Assembly (NCBI GenBank): GCA_020638065.1
Contig: JACKJG010000013.1
Coordinates: forward strand, 41,199 to 105,198
Direction: 5' to 3'
Length of the DNA: 64,000 nucleotides
From: Hyphomicrobiaceae bacterium
Lineage (GTDB): Bacteria; Pseudomonadota; Alphaproteobacteria; Rhizobiales; Devosiaceae
In this document: in pieces, positions 51,056 to 59,599 of the stretch
How positions within the stretch are numbered: position 1 is the first letter of the stretch
Layout: each line of letters begins with the position of its first letter
Notes under the pieces: generated by a model
Databases searched by the model: none
What the model was told of the DNA's origin: nothing
The model's input: the letters and a program-made list of their open reading frames with translations, nothing else
Translations under genes and position numbers: made by a program

Positions 51056-52825
51056 TCAGCCGGCATTGTCGTCACTGGCCCCGGCTTCCACTTCGTTGAT
51101 GTCCTTCACCCGAACCACGCGCCAGACATCAGTATTCTCGTCGATATCGTCGCCCAGATACCAGACCTGCGCGCTGTTGGGATGGGTGTTCAACTGCGCA
51201 AATCCGACCTTGTCCAGCCGGTACTGGCTGGCATCAAACGTCGCATTCGCCGCTTCCCTTGCCATGTCGTCAAGAAATGTGTCGGTGAACACATAGGCGC
51301 CGTCAAAATCCGATTTCTCGAAATCGGCCCCGGTGAAATCGACGTCGCGGATCACGGCATTGCGGAACGTTGTCACCGCCAGCGCCGCATTGGTAAAATC
51401 CGATTGCCCGATCAGCGCATAATCGAAATTCGCACCCGCCGCATTGGCGTCGGCAAACCGCGATTTGGAAATGATGGCAGCCCTGAAATCTGCGCCGCCC
51501 AACTGGCTGTGCCAGACAACCAGCCCACCACTGCCCTGAATCAATGGATTGAGGCTGTCGCTTGAAAGACCGCCAAGGTCCGAGCCGGCAATGATGGAGC
51601 GGATGAACCGCGTCTGCTCCATATAGGCGGCACCCAGTTGCACATTGTTCACGTTCACCCCGGAGAAATCGGCAAACCGCAACTGGGCATTTTCCAGATT
51701 TATGACGCTGAGCAGGGGCACGCGCACTTCGGCAAACGAGAAGTCCGCACCATTGAGCGTCAGCCACCCCGTCGACAGCACCCGGTTGTTGTAGAGAAGC
51801 GAAATGATCTGTCCGCGTTCCGGGCTGGTCGGCCGGTCGATCAGGCCATCCTGTACCAGGTTAATGCCGATTTCCGCATCCGCATCGCGCAGGGTTTGCA
51901 CGACGTCTCGCACCTTGTTCACATCGGCACGCCGTTCGATCGACATGACGGCCAGCTCGCTTTCGCCGATCCGGTCAATCGGGCTGGCCAGATAGCGATA
52001 GGGCCGCGCCGCATTGGTCGCGGCAATGATACGGCTCCTGAGAGCCTGCGACAGCTCCTCGTCCTTGAAGATCGGAGCCGGCCGGCCATCCTTGGCCAAT
52101 TTTGTGGTTTCCGACCCAAGCAGCGACCCGATTTCAAGAATTTCCGGAACGATCCCGGCCGACCGTTGCGCGTCGCCCAATTCGATCTGCTGCAGAAACA
52201 AGGCATTCTGATCGCTGAAGCGATCATTCTGCTGCTGCATGAGGCCGATCTGCGTGCGCAAAAGCTGGTTCTGCTGGAACAATAGCGCCGACCCCGCCAG
52301 CGCCGCAATCGAGGCGATGAAGGCGGTGATTGTCGCAACCATCCAGCGCCGCGTTGCCACCCAGGCATATCGCGCCAGCATCAATTCGCCCAGTTCGCGC
52401 GCCGCCTCGGTCGCCTCCGCGACCCGTTGCGCGGCTGCATGCTTGGCCACCTCGGCCATCGGCCGTGCAAAGCGCTCCATCTCGACTTCGGAACGTTTGA
52501 CCACCGTCTGCAGGATCGGGCGGCGGAACGCGATGATCACGATTACGACCGCACCGGCCAGCAGCAACAGGCCGAACAGGACCAGAAAAATGACCAACGC
52601 ATTGTCAATGATTGCATCGAGACTGACGAGCGCCAGCGGCACGCCGGCCACAAGACCCAGCACGAAGATGCCAACGCCCCACCAGACATTGGTCGACCGC
52701 GCGCCGGCGCCAAGCACCTTCGGTATTTCGATTTCAGGCGATGTCGGCTCGTCGCTCATGCGGGCATGCTTGTCCGCCGCCCGGTTCACGTCAAGCAAAT
52801 TGCCTTTATCACCGGCCTGTTTCAT
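51056..52825 (-). CDS. Membrane protein with C-terminal pentapeptide repeats
   Basis: A 589-residue protein with two close membrane helices (about 46-68, 75-98), a further one at about 160-185, and a helical segment with a QQNQLLRTQIGLMQQQN coiled-coil stretch. The C-terminal half has A(D/N)LXX-type pentapeptides (LNGADFSFAEV, LRFADFSGV, ADFRAAIIS, ANFDYALIG, DVDFTGADFEKSDF), forming a right-handed beta-helix. Function unknown; possible scaffold at the inner membrane. Start at ATG 52825; an alternative ATG at 52759 is possible. Divergent from the TolB-like gene. Confidence 0.8.
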   Translation of the reverse strand: MKQAGDKGNLLDVNRAADKHARMSDEPTSPEIEIPKVLGAGARSTNVWWGVGIFVLGLVAGVPLALVSLDAIIDNALVIFLVLFGLLLLAGAVVIVIIAFRRPILQTVVKRSEVEMERFARPMAEVAKHAAAQRVAEATEAARELGELMLARYAWVATRRWMVATITAFIASIAALAGSALLFQQNQLLRTQIGLMQQQNDRFSDQNALFLQQIELGDAQRSAGIVPEILEIGSLLGSETTKLAKDGRPAPIFKDEELSQALRSRIIAATNAARPYRYLASPIDRIGESELAVMSIERRADVNKVRDVVQTLRDADAEIGINLVQDGLIDRPTSPERGQIISLLYNNRVLSTGWLTLNGADFSFAEVRVPLLSVINLENAQLRFADFSGVNVNNVQLGAAYMEQTRFIRSIIAGSDLGGLSSDSLNPLIQGSGGLVVWHSQLGGADFRAAIISKSRFADANAAGANFDYALIGQSDFTNAALAVTTFRNAVIRDVDFTGADFEKSDFDGAYVFTDTFLDDMAREAANATFDASQYRLDKVGFAQLNTHPNSAQVWYLGDDIDENTDVWRVVRVKDINEVEAGASDDNAG

Positions 52826-52895
52826 CGGAAGCTTGGCAAAATCCCCACGTCCGGACTATCGTCTCAACGATAATATGGCGGCTTGGGACGGCAAA

Positions 52896-53792
52896 ATGAC
52901 AGAATCCTCAAAACCGGCGTGGCGCATGTTGCAGGCGGGACAGACTTCCGAACTTGTCGTCGCCAATGCGCAAACTGGAGCGAATGAGGTCATCTACTCC
53001 ACCCCGGACCTGATCGAGGCACCGAACTGGACGCCCGATGGCCAATGGCTGGTCTTCAATCAGGAAGGTCGCCTGTTCCGCCTGTCCACACATGGTGGCG
53101 TGCCCGAACTGATCGACACGGGTTCGATTGATCGCCTCAACAACGATCACGTCCTGTCGCCCGACGGAGAAACCGTTTTCGTGAGCAATGGCGATGGACA
53201 CCTCTATCGCGTCGCAATCGATGGGGGTGAGCCGGCGCGGGTTTCCAACGATCATCCCGGCCGGGCATACCGCTATTACCTGCACGGCGTCTCCCCGGAT
53301 GGCAAAGAACTGGCCTATGTCGGTCTCGAAATGATGGACGGCAAACCCGTCACCTGGATTTGCACGATCCCCGCTGCGGGCGGCAAGGACAAGATGCTGA
53401 CGGATGGTGCCTGCCCGGTCGATGGCCCGGAATATTCACCAGACGGTGAATGGATCTACTTCAATTCAGAAGCCGCCGCCAGCCAACCAGGACATGCCCA
53501 GCTGTTTCGCATGAGCCGTGACGGTTCGGGCACGCAACAGCTCACGTTCGATGACCGCGTCAATTGGTTCCCACACCTTTCGCCCGACGGTTCGCGGCTG
53601 GTCTACATATCCTATCCGGCGGGAACCATTGGCCACCCCGCGGACAAGCAGGTGATCATCCGGAGCATGGATCCCAATGGAGGGGGGCCGGCTGATTTGG
53701 ACAGCTTCAACGGTGGTCAGGGAACCATCAACGTCAATTCCTGGGCTCCCGACAGCTTTCATTTCGCTTACGTGCGCTATCCTCAAGCATAA
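52896..53792 (+). CDS. TolB-like WD40/PD40 beta-propeller protein
   Basis: The 298-residue protein is made of about six WD40-like PD40 units with WTPDGQWLVF, LSPDGETVFV, VSPDGKELAYV, YSPDGEWIYF and LSPDGSRLVYI, as in TolB and the propeller of prolyl oligopeptidases. There is no signal peptide with the chosen start (ATG 52896, GGGACGG upstream), so unlike TolB it appears cytoplasmic; an upstream in-frame ATG at 52875 does not add one either. It may sense or scaffold a ligand. The plus-strand stop lies inside the terminator of the convergent chemoreceptor gene. Confidence 0.82.
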   Translation: MTESSKPAWRMLQAGQTSELVVANAQTGANEVIYSTPDLIEAPNWTPDGQWLVFNQEGRLFRLSTHGGVPELIDTGSIDRLNNDHVLSPDGETVFVSNGDGHLYRVAIDGGEPARVSNDHPGRAYRYYLHGVSPDGKELAYVGLEMMDGKPVTWICTIPAAGGKDKMLTDGACPVDGPEYSPDGEWIYFNSEAAASQPGHAQLFRMSRDGSGTQQLTFDDRVNWFPHLSPDGSRLVYISYPAGTIGHPADKQVIIRSMDPNGGGPADLDSFNGGQGTINVNSWAPDSFHFAYVRYPQA

Positions 53793-53814
53793 AAAAGGGG
53801 GCACAAGTGCCCCC
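53791..53814 (-). terminator. Intrinsic terminator of the chemoreceptor operon
   Basis: GGGGGCAC (53797-53804), a 2-nt loop and GTGCCCCC (53807-53814) form a perfect 8-bp GC-rich stem followed, reading the minus strand, by six T. It lies 27 bp beyond the stop of the minus-strand receptor gene and overlaps the last codons of the TolB-like gene. Confidence 0.88.
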
Positions 53815-53841
53815 TCGAATTCTCGCTGAATGGTTTCCGGT

Positions 53842-55395
53842 CTAGGCCGCTTCCGATTCCGCCTTGGTGACGAAAACCGTCTGGGCACCGATCTTGAACA
53901 CGTCCACGATCTGATCCAGCTGCGTCGCCTGCCCCTCGGTCTGTTCGATCGCGGCATTGGTCTCTTCGACCAAAGCGGCGTTCGACTGGGTCATTTCGTC
54001 CATCTGGCGGACCGCCGCATTGATTTCCCCGATCGACATGGCCTGTTCGCGGCTTTCCTGCGCAATCCGCGTCATCAATTCAGCGTTCTGGCCGATCGCT
54101 TCGATGATGCCGCCCAGCTTTCCGGCCGCATCTTCCACCAGCCGCGCGCCCAGCTTGACCTCTTCACCGCTCGCCTCGATGAGCGCCTTGATCTCCGCCG
54201 AGGCTTCTGCGGCCGATTGGGCCAGACGCCGGACCTCGACGGCCACGACCGCAAATCCCTTGCCGGCTTCACCGGCCCGCGCCGCCTCGACCGACGCATT
54301 CAGAGCCAGCAGATTGGTCTGGAACGCGATGTCGTCGATCAGCCCGATAATGTTGGAAATCTTCGAGGATGACGTGGAAATGCGCTCCATGGCCTCGGTC
54401 GCCCGGTGCATGACCGCGCCACCTTCCTGCGCCGTCGTTGAAACCTGCTTGGCCAACTCGCTGGCATCGGCCGCCTGTTGCGCATTCTGCGCCACCGTGG
54501 TGGCCAATTGCTCCATGGTCGCCGAGGTTTCTTCGATCGTTGCCGCCTGCTTGGTCGTGCGTTCCGAAAGATCGTTCGCGCCGGCCAGAATTTCGCCGGT
54601 CGCCGTTCTGAGCGAGCCGGAGGTGGAGCGCAACTGACCCACGATTTCGACAAGCTTTTCGGCAACCTCGTTCGTGTCGTCCTTCAACTTGCCGAAGGCG
54701 CCCGAATACTCACCCTGAACCCGGTGATCGAGATCGGTAGCGGCCAACGCTGCCAGAACCTGCCCAGTCTGCTGAATCGGAACCGCAATGGTCTGCATCA
54801 GCTGGTTCATCTCGCTGGTAAGCTGCAGATACATGCCCGTGAAACCTGACGTATCGATGCGCCCATCGAGTTTGCCCTTGTTGACTTCGCTGACCAGTCG
54901 GCTGACTTCGGTCATGCACAACTCGATCATGCGGCTGCGCTCACCCATCTGATCGACGGACTCGTTGATGTTGCTGACCGCGGCAATGAACATGCCCTGC
55001 ATGCCTTCGGGGCGAATTTTCCGATAATAGCGCCCTTCGGTGACAGCCTGCATGACCAGCGACGATTCTCTGACAAACGCATCATTCACGTCGATGAGAT
55101 CGTTGACGCCATCGACAGTAGCTTTCATTTCGCCGCCGATTCCCGGCAACACGACGCGTGCATTGAAATCGCCCCGCCGCACAGCGTGAGTGACGCTGCG
55201 AATCTCGGAGAGGATTTTCTGCACCTTGCGGACCTGAACGAACAGCAAAACGCTCGACACAGCGATGATGGCCGCACACACCGCCAGAAGATAAAAGGGT
55301 GCGCCAATTCCGGCGAGGCCCATCGCCACGATGGTCGTGACCGTCGAAATGACGGCCAATTGCTTGACTCTAGAGAGACAGGACGAATTCGTCAT
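53842..55395 (-). CDS. Methyl-accepting chemotaxis protein without a periplasmic domain (bipartite with PAS partner)
   Basis: The 517-residue receptor has two adjacent hydrophobic helices (about 12-32 and 35-53) with almost no periplasmic loop, then a long HAMP-rich segment (about 55-240, several RxxDF/GxLDxR-type HAMP repeats), and a signalling domain (about 290-490) with the hairpin tip QTNLLALNASVEAARAGEAG (20 residues). It overlaps by 26 bp the preceding PAS gene, which carries the likely sensory domain. This resembles a split Aer or CetA-CetB energy-taxis pair. There is no C-terminal pentapeptide tether. Ends just before a strong terminator. Confidence 0.9.
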   Translation of the reverse strand: MTNSSCLSRVKQLAVISTVTTIVAMGLAGIGAPFYLLAVCAAIIAVSSVLLFVQVRKVQKILSEIRSVTHAVRRGDFNARVVLPGIGGEMKATVDGVNDLIDVNDAFVRESSLVMQAVTEGRYYRKIRPEGMQGMFIAAVSNINESVDQMGERSRMIELCMTEVSRLVSEVNKGKLDGRIDTSGFTGMYLQLTSEMNQLMQTIAVPIQQTGQVLAALAATDLDHRVQGEYSGAFGKLKDDTNEVAEKLVEIVGQLRSTSGSLRTATGEILAGANDLSERTTKQAATIEETSATMEQLATTVAQNAQQAADASELAKQVSTTAQEGGAVMHRATEAMERISTSSSKISNIIGLIDDIAFQTNLLALNASVEAARAGEAGKGFAVVAVEVRRLAQSAAEASAEIKALIEASGEEVKLGARLVEDAAGKLGGIIEAIGQNAELMTRIAQESREQAMSIGEINAAVRQMDEMTQSNAALVEETNAAIEQTEGQATQLDQIVDVFKIGAQTVFVTKAESEAA

Positions 55396-55882
55396 AGCTC
55401 ACGCCTTTCTCCGCCAGGATCGACTGCAACAGCGCGTATCCGGCTTTTTGTCCTTCTTTGCGATTTGTATGAGCCGCTTCTTCTTTCAGAAGCAGATCGT
55501 AGAGCGCGGTGATCTTTTCGATCGCCTCGCGCGTCGGCGCGCGCCGGTTGGAATGGTAGCCGACCACTTCCCGGTTCTCATTGAGGCTCGGCGTCACATG
55601 CGCGAACACCCAGTAATAGTCACCATTCTTGGCGCTATTGACCACATAGGCGAAGATTTCACGCCCGGCCTGCAGATATTCCCAAAGAAGCTGGAAAACG
55701 CAGCGTGGCATGTTCTCGTTGCGCACCATCGAGTGCGGTTGGTCGAGCACATCTTTCAGGGTGAAGTCGGCGATCTCAAGAAAGGTGTCATTGGCATATT
55801 CGATATGCCCCTTGAGATTGGTCTTGCTGACGATGATGTCGTCCGGCGCGAGATGCCGTTCGGCGCCCGTGAGATTAAACAT
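55370..55882 (-). CDS. Aer-like PAS sensor protein (partner of the next receptor)
   Basis: The 170-residue single-PAS protein starts at ATG 55882 (MFNLTGAERHLAPDDIIVSK), with GGGG eight bases upstream; GTG 55903 and ATG 55894 are alternatives. The PAS core includes IEYANDTFLEIADF, R-N-E-N-M-P-R, FQLLWEYLQAGREIFAYVVN and YYWVFAHVTPS, the pattern of FAD-binding Aer PAS domains, so it probably monitors redox/energy state. It has no membrane segment and overlaps the receptor gene by 26 bp, indicating coupled expression and a bipartite receptor. Confidence 0.85.
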   Translation of the reverse strand: MFNLTGAERHLAPDDIIVSKTNLKGHIEYANDTFLEIADFTLKDVLDQPHSMVRNENMPRCVFQLLWEYLQAGREIFAYVVNSAKNGDYYWVFAHVTPSLNENREVVGYHSNRRAPTREAIEKITALYDLLLKEEAAHTNRKEGQKAGYALLQSILAEKGVSYDEFVLSL

Positions 55883-56003
55883 GTGTAGCCCCATCCGGTT
55901 CACAAAAACCCGCGGAATTCTACGGATGGAGTGGTTAACGCACGCCTAAATTTCAGGCAGGTCGTCCTATAAGTTTTTGTCAAATATGCACAAAATATAT
56001 GTG

Positions 56004-56030
56004 AAAGGCGGGCCCTCTGCCCGCCCTTCG
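56004..56030 (-). terminator. Possible terminator after the Cache/PAS receptor gene
   Basis: GGCGGGC (56007-56013) and GCCCGCC (56019-56025) form a 7-bp GC stem with a 5-nt loop about 25 bp past the receptor stop; on the minus strand only TTTC follows. Weak terminator candidate. Confidence 0.4.
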
Positions 56031-56047
56031 TGATCAGCAAATCCCGC

Positions 56048-58801
56048 CTAGAACTCGCTCCAATCCTCGTCGACGGCATTGTTGCCGGCGGTGAGATAGG
56101 TCTTGGCGGCCTGCTTGACCTTTTCTTTCAGCCCCATGATCCCCTTGGGCTCTTCGGGATGGGGTTGGGGAGCAGGTGTCGCCTTCGCAGCCGGTTTGGC
56201 CGGTGCAGACGCCGCCATGGGCGCACTGGCCGAACCGCTCAGCTTGAACTGCTCGACAATCCGGTCAAGCTCGCTGGCCTGGCTCTCGGTCTGTTCGATC
56301 GCCGCGTTCGTCTCTTCGACCAGCGCCGCATTGTGCTGGGTCATCTCGTCCATCTGCCGGACGGCAGCATTGACTTCCTCGATGCTGGACGCCTGTTCGC
56401 GGCTCGCCGCCGCGATCGAGGCCATCAGGCTCGCATTCTCCCGGACCGAATTGAGCATGCCCAGAAGCTTCTCGGAGGCAATTCCAACCAGCTTCGAACC
56501 CGCACCCACCTCTTCCGCGCTCTGTTCGATCAGCTGCTTGACCTCGGACGAAGCCTCGGCAGCAGATTGCGCCAGCCGCCGCACTTCGACCGCCACGACC
56601 GCAAAGCCCTTGCCCGCCTCCCCGGCCCGTGCCGCCTCGACCGAGGCATTGAGCGCCAGAAGATTGGTCTGGAAGGCAATGTCGTCGATCATGCCGATAA
56701 TGTTGGAGATCTTCGAAGACGAGGTCGTGATCCGTTCCATGGCGTTGGTGGCCTTGGCCATGACGTCTCCGCCTTCGGCCGCTTCCCGGGATACCGCTTC
56801 GGCCGACTGGCTCGCGCTTTCCGCATTGCGGGCATTCTGCATCACCGTCGAAGCCAACTGCTCCATCGTCGCCGACGTCTCTTCGATCGTTGCCGCCTGC
56901 TTGGTCGTGCGCTCCGAAAGATCGTTCGCACCGCTCAATATCTCGCCCGTCGCCATCTTCACACCAGACGACGTCGTCCGAAGCTGCTGGACGATGTCAC
57001 GCAAACGTTCGACCGTGCTGTTGAACGCGGTGCGCAACGCGTCGAAATCTGCGCTCATCTCTTTGGTGATTCTGACATCAAGATCGCCGGTCGCCAATTG
57101 CGAAAGATTGTCGGCCAGCAACTGCACAGCTTCCTTTCGCGGCGTGATGTCCGTGGCGTATTTGACGACCTTGGTCACATTGTTGTTGCGATCGAAGATC
57201 GGATTATAGGTGGCCTGAATCCAGACCGGTTTGCCGCCCTTGCCGATGCGCAAAAACTCGCCAGACTCAAAGCGCCCGTGTCTCAGGTTCTCCCAGAACG
57301 TCCGGTATTCAGGGGACTGGGCATAGTCACTTTCGACAAACATGGCATGATGCTTGCCGCGAATTTCGTCGAGACTATATCCAAGCGCCTTCAGGAAATT
57401 GTCGTTCGCTTTCAATATGGTGCCATCAGTCGAAAACTCGATCACGGCCTGAGATTTGCCGATCGCATCGATCTGACCGGAATGATCGGCGGCCTGCACC
57501 AGGTACTTTTCGGTTTCCTGGTTTAGGGCTGCAACCTTCAACGCGTTGTCACGAAAGACCTCAAGCGCTTTGCCCATCTCACCGATTTCGTCGCCGCGTC
57601 CGCTTGCCGGGTTGTCGACTTCAAGATTTCCAGACGCAAGCTCACCCATACCTTTGGTCATGGCGACAATCGGCTTGGAAATCGAGCGCGCAAACCAGAT
57701 GCCTGCGAGTGCCGCAAGGGTCAGCAGACCAGCTCCGACAAGCAGGATCAGATTGCGCATGTTGTTGATCGGCGCAAACACCTCGGCGCTGGCCTGTTCG
57801 ACGACCACGGCCCAATGCGCACCCTCAAACTCGAAGGGTTGAGCGGCAACCATCATGCGGGTGCCATTCGAGTCCGCCATCTCGCCGAGTGCGAACTGGC
57901 CATGCATGGCCGTGTCGATCACAGCACCATCTCGCGTGTCCGCCAAAATGTCGTCCTGCTCGGTGCGCGGCAGATCGCTGCGAACATATCCGTCGGAACC
58001 GACAATGAAGGTCTGCCCGGTTTCCCCGAGACCGTTCAGACCGCCCATGATCTCGTTGATCGCCCCAATCGGCATCTGAATGGCCAGAACACCGGCGCGA
58101 TCACCGTTCTGCGCAAATACGGGCGTGGCGATGAAGCTCGCCGGCACATCATAACTCGGCGCATAAGCAGCAAAATCGGCAAAGGCAACTTGCCCGCGCT
58201 CAAGGCCCATCGCATTTCGAAAGACCTTGCCCAGGTCTGTGTCGGCCCATTGGCCGCCGTTTTCAGCAAAATTGGTCGCGAAGTCGCGTTCCTTGAAGAC
58301 GGTATAAACGAGGTCCCCTGCGGTGTTGAAGAGGAACATGTCGTAATAATCGTGCTGCTCGAGTTGCGTCCGGAAACTTGGATGCAGTTTGCGGTGAACA
58401 GTATTGTAGAGAATGGGATTGTCCGCAGCGTCGAGCAGATGTTTTTCGCCCAAAGGGTTCGGGTTGTCGTCAATGTAGAGCCGCTGCAATTCGGACATCG
58501 GGTCAACGTCTGAGCCTAATCCGACACTCCGGTAACCTCTCGTAAACTCGCTAATGGCGTCGGCCGTTCCCTGAGCTGCGGCAGTTGAAATCAGGTCTGC
58601 GCGAATGCCGTCAAAATAGGCGAGAAGTTCGGACTCACGCTCATGTGCCAGCAATCCGAGCTTGGCGTCTATTTCATGTTCAGCCGTGCTTTGGGAGATG
58701 CTCAGGGCAACAAATCCGATGCCGACACCAACCACAAGCGCCGAGCCGATCAAGGCAAGTGGCAGCTTTTGGGCAATCTTGAGCTTGTTCAATCCGAGCA
58801 C
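56048..58801 (-). CDS. Methyl-accepting chemotaxis protein with Cache, HAMP and PAS domains and xWxxF tail
   Basis: The 917-residue receptor (GTG start at 58801) has a membrane helix (about 13-35), a large periplasmic dCache-type domain (about 36-350, with DLVYTVFKERDFATNF), a second membrane helix (about 352-373), HAMP (about 375-430), a PAS domain (about 455-560, WIQATYNPIFDRN), HAMP-like helices, then the MCP signalling domain (about 650-850) with QTNLLALNASVEAARAGEAG. A Pro/Ala linker leads to the C-terminal DEDWSEF, which matches the xWxxF peptide that tethers CheR/CheB. Ligand unknown. Confidence 0.92.
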   Translation of the reverse strand: MLGLNKLKIAQKLPLALIGSALVVGVGIGFVALSISQSTAEHEIDAKLGLLAHERESELLAYFDGIRADLISTAAAQGTADAISEFTRGYRSVGLGSDVDPMSELQRLYIDDNPNPLGEKHLLDAADNPILYNTVHRKLHPSFRTQLEQHDYYDMFLFNTAGDLVYTVFKERDFATNFAENGGQWADTDLGKVFRNAMGLERGQVAFADFAAYAPSYDVPASFIATPVFAQNGDRAGVLAIQMPIGAINEIMGGLNGLGETGQTFIVGSDGYVRSDLPRTEQDDILADTRDGAVIDTAMHGQFALGEMADSNGTRMMVAAQPFEFEGAHWAVVVEQASAEVFAPINNMRNLILLVGAGLLTLAALAGIWFARSISKPIVAMTKGMGELASGNLEVDNPASGRGDEIGEMGKALEVFRDNALKVAALNQETEKYLVQAADHSGQIDAIGKSQAVIEFSTDGTILKANDNFLKALGYSLDEIRGKHHAMFVESDYAQSPEYRTFWENLRHGRFESGEFLRIGKGGKPVWIQATYNPIFDRNNNVTKVVKYATDITPRKEAVQLLADNLSQLATGDLDVRITKEMSADFDALRTAFNSTVERLRDIVQQLRTTSSGVKMATGEILSGANDLSERTTKQAATIEETSATMEQLASTVMQNARNAESASQSAEAVSREAAEGGDVMAKATNAMERITTSSSKISNIIGMIDDIAFQTNLLALNASVEAARAGEAGKGFAVVAVEVRRLAQSAAEASSEVKQLIEQSAEEVGAGSKLVGIASEKLLGMLNSVRENASLMASIAAASREQASSIEEVNAAVRQMDEMTQHNAALVEETNAAIEQTESQASELDRIVEQFKLSGSASAPMAASAPAKPAAKATPAPQPHPEEPKGIMGLKEKVKQAAKTYLTAGNNAVDEDWSEF

Positions 58802-58988
58802 TTGTTCTCACTCCCACACATATTGATGCCGCGCCGCCGCGGGTCCATGGGCCCGCCAGCAACGATCCGGATTTTCTGGCGCCGGACACACGGTCAAGTA
58901 TTCTCGACAAGGAAGGTGAATAAGTAGTTACACGGATCACGCAAATGAGGGTCCCGCACCCCGGAAACAGTGCCCAGCGCGCAGATGT

Positions 58989-59447
58989 TTACAGCGGCAG
59001 TCCGGTGCGGGTTTTGACGGTCCGGATCGACATGTTGGAATGAACCTGCGCAACGCCTGGCAGTTTGGCGATCAGGCGCCGGTGCAGGCGCTCGAAATCG
59101 GCATGGTCACGCACCACGACCCGAAGAATATAGTCGAACCGCCCGGCCATCAGATGGCATTCAAGCACTTCCGGCACGGCCCGCACGGCCTGCTCGAAAG
59201 CGGCAAACGATTCTTCCGACTGACTGGCGAGGCTGACTTCGATGAAGAACTGCATGGTGAACCCGAGCTGCTCGGCGTTCAACCAGGCGCGATAAGCCAG
59301 CACATACCCTGCCGCTTCCAGGGCCTTGATGCGCCGGTGGCAGGCTGAGGCGCTGAGGCCGACTTCGTGACCAAGTTCCTGCACGCTGCGATCGCTGTTG
59401 CGCTGAATCGCAAGCAACAATCGCCGGTCAATCTCATCAATCATCAT
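58989..59447 (-). CDS. Lrp/AsnC-family regulator (AldR-like)
   Basis: The 152-residue regulator has an N-terminal helix-turn-helix (about 5-65; SVQELGHEVGLSASACHRRI) and a C-terminal RAM/AsnC ligand domain (EVLECHLMAGRFDYILRV). Start chosen at ATG 59447 (MMIDEIDRRLLL), the normal Lrp beginning. The gene is divergent from ald, 152 bp apart; Lrp-type proteins that control ald in response to alanine are known in other bacteria. Probably regulates ald and itself. Confidence 0.9.
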   Translation of the reverse strand: MMIDEIDRRLLLAIQRNSDRSVQELGHEVGLSASACHRRIKALEAAGYVLAYRAWLNAEQLGFTMQFFIEVSLASQSEESFAAFEQAVRAVPEVLECHLMAGRFDYILRVVVRDHADFERLHRRLIAKLPGVAQVHSNMSIRTVKTRTGLPL

Positions 59448-59461
59448 ATTTTCTTGTGCTC

Positions 59462-59512
59462 TGAATTCAATATTCAGCAAAATATCGCATGATTTTGACA
59501 TTTCAAACAAAA
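59462..59512. promoter_or_regulatory. Inverted repeats between the Lrp-type gene and ald (candidate operators)
   Basis: The AT-rich 152-bp gap holds TGAAT-n5-ATTCA (59462-59476), CAAAAT-n8-ATTTTG (59478-59497) and TTTTG-n10-CAAAA (59493-59512). Lrp family dimers bind such weakly symmetric AT-rich dyads in arrays. They lie between both start codons, the expected place for control of ald. Inference from symmetry and location. Confidence 0.5.
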
Positions 59513-59599
59513 ATAGGCAAGATTTTGCATCCTTCCGATGACATCCTTCAGGCTTAGCCCGAAAGGGACCAAAGGGCCGTTCATCAAGGAGGCACACCG

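Noticed and set aside
52239..52895. Upstream extension of the TolB-like frame
   Set aside because: It overlaps the pentapeptide-repeat gene on the other strand and contains no propeller or signal sequence; the start with a ribosome-binding site is at 52896.
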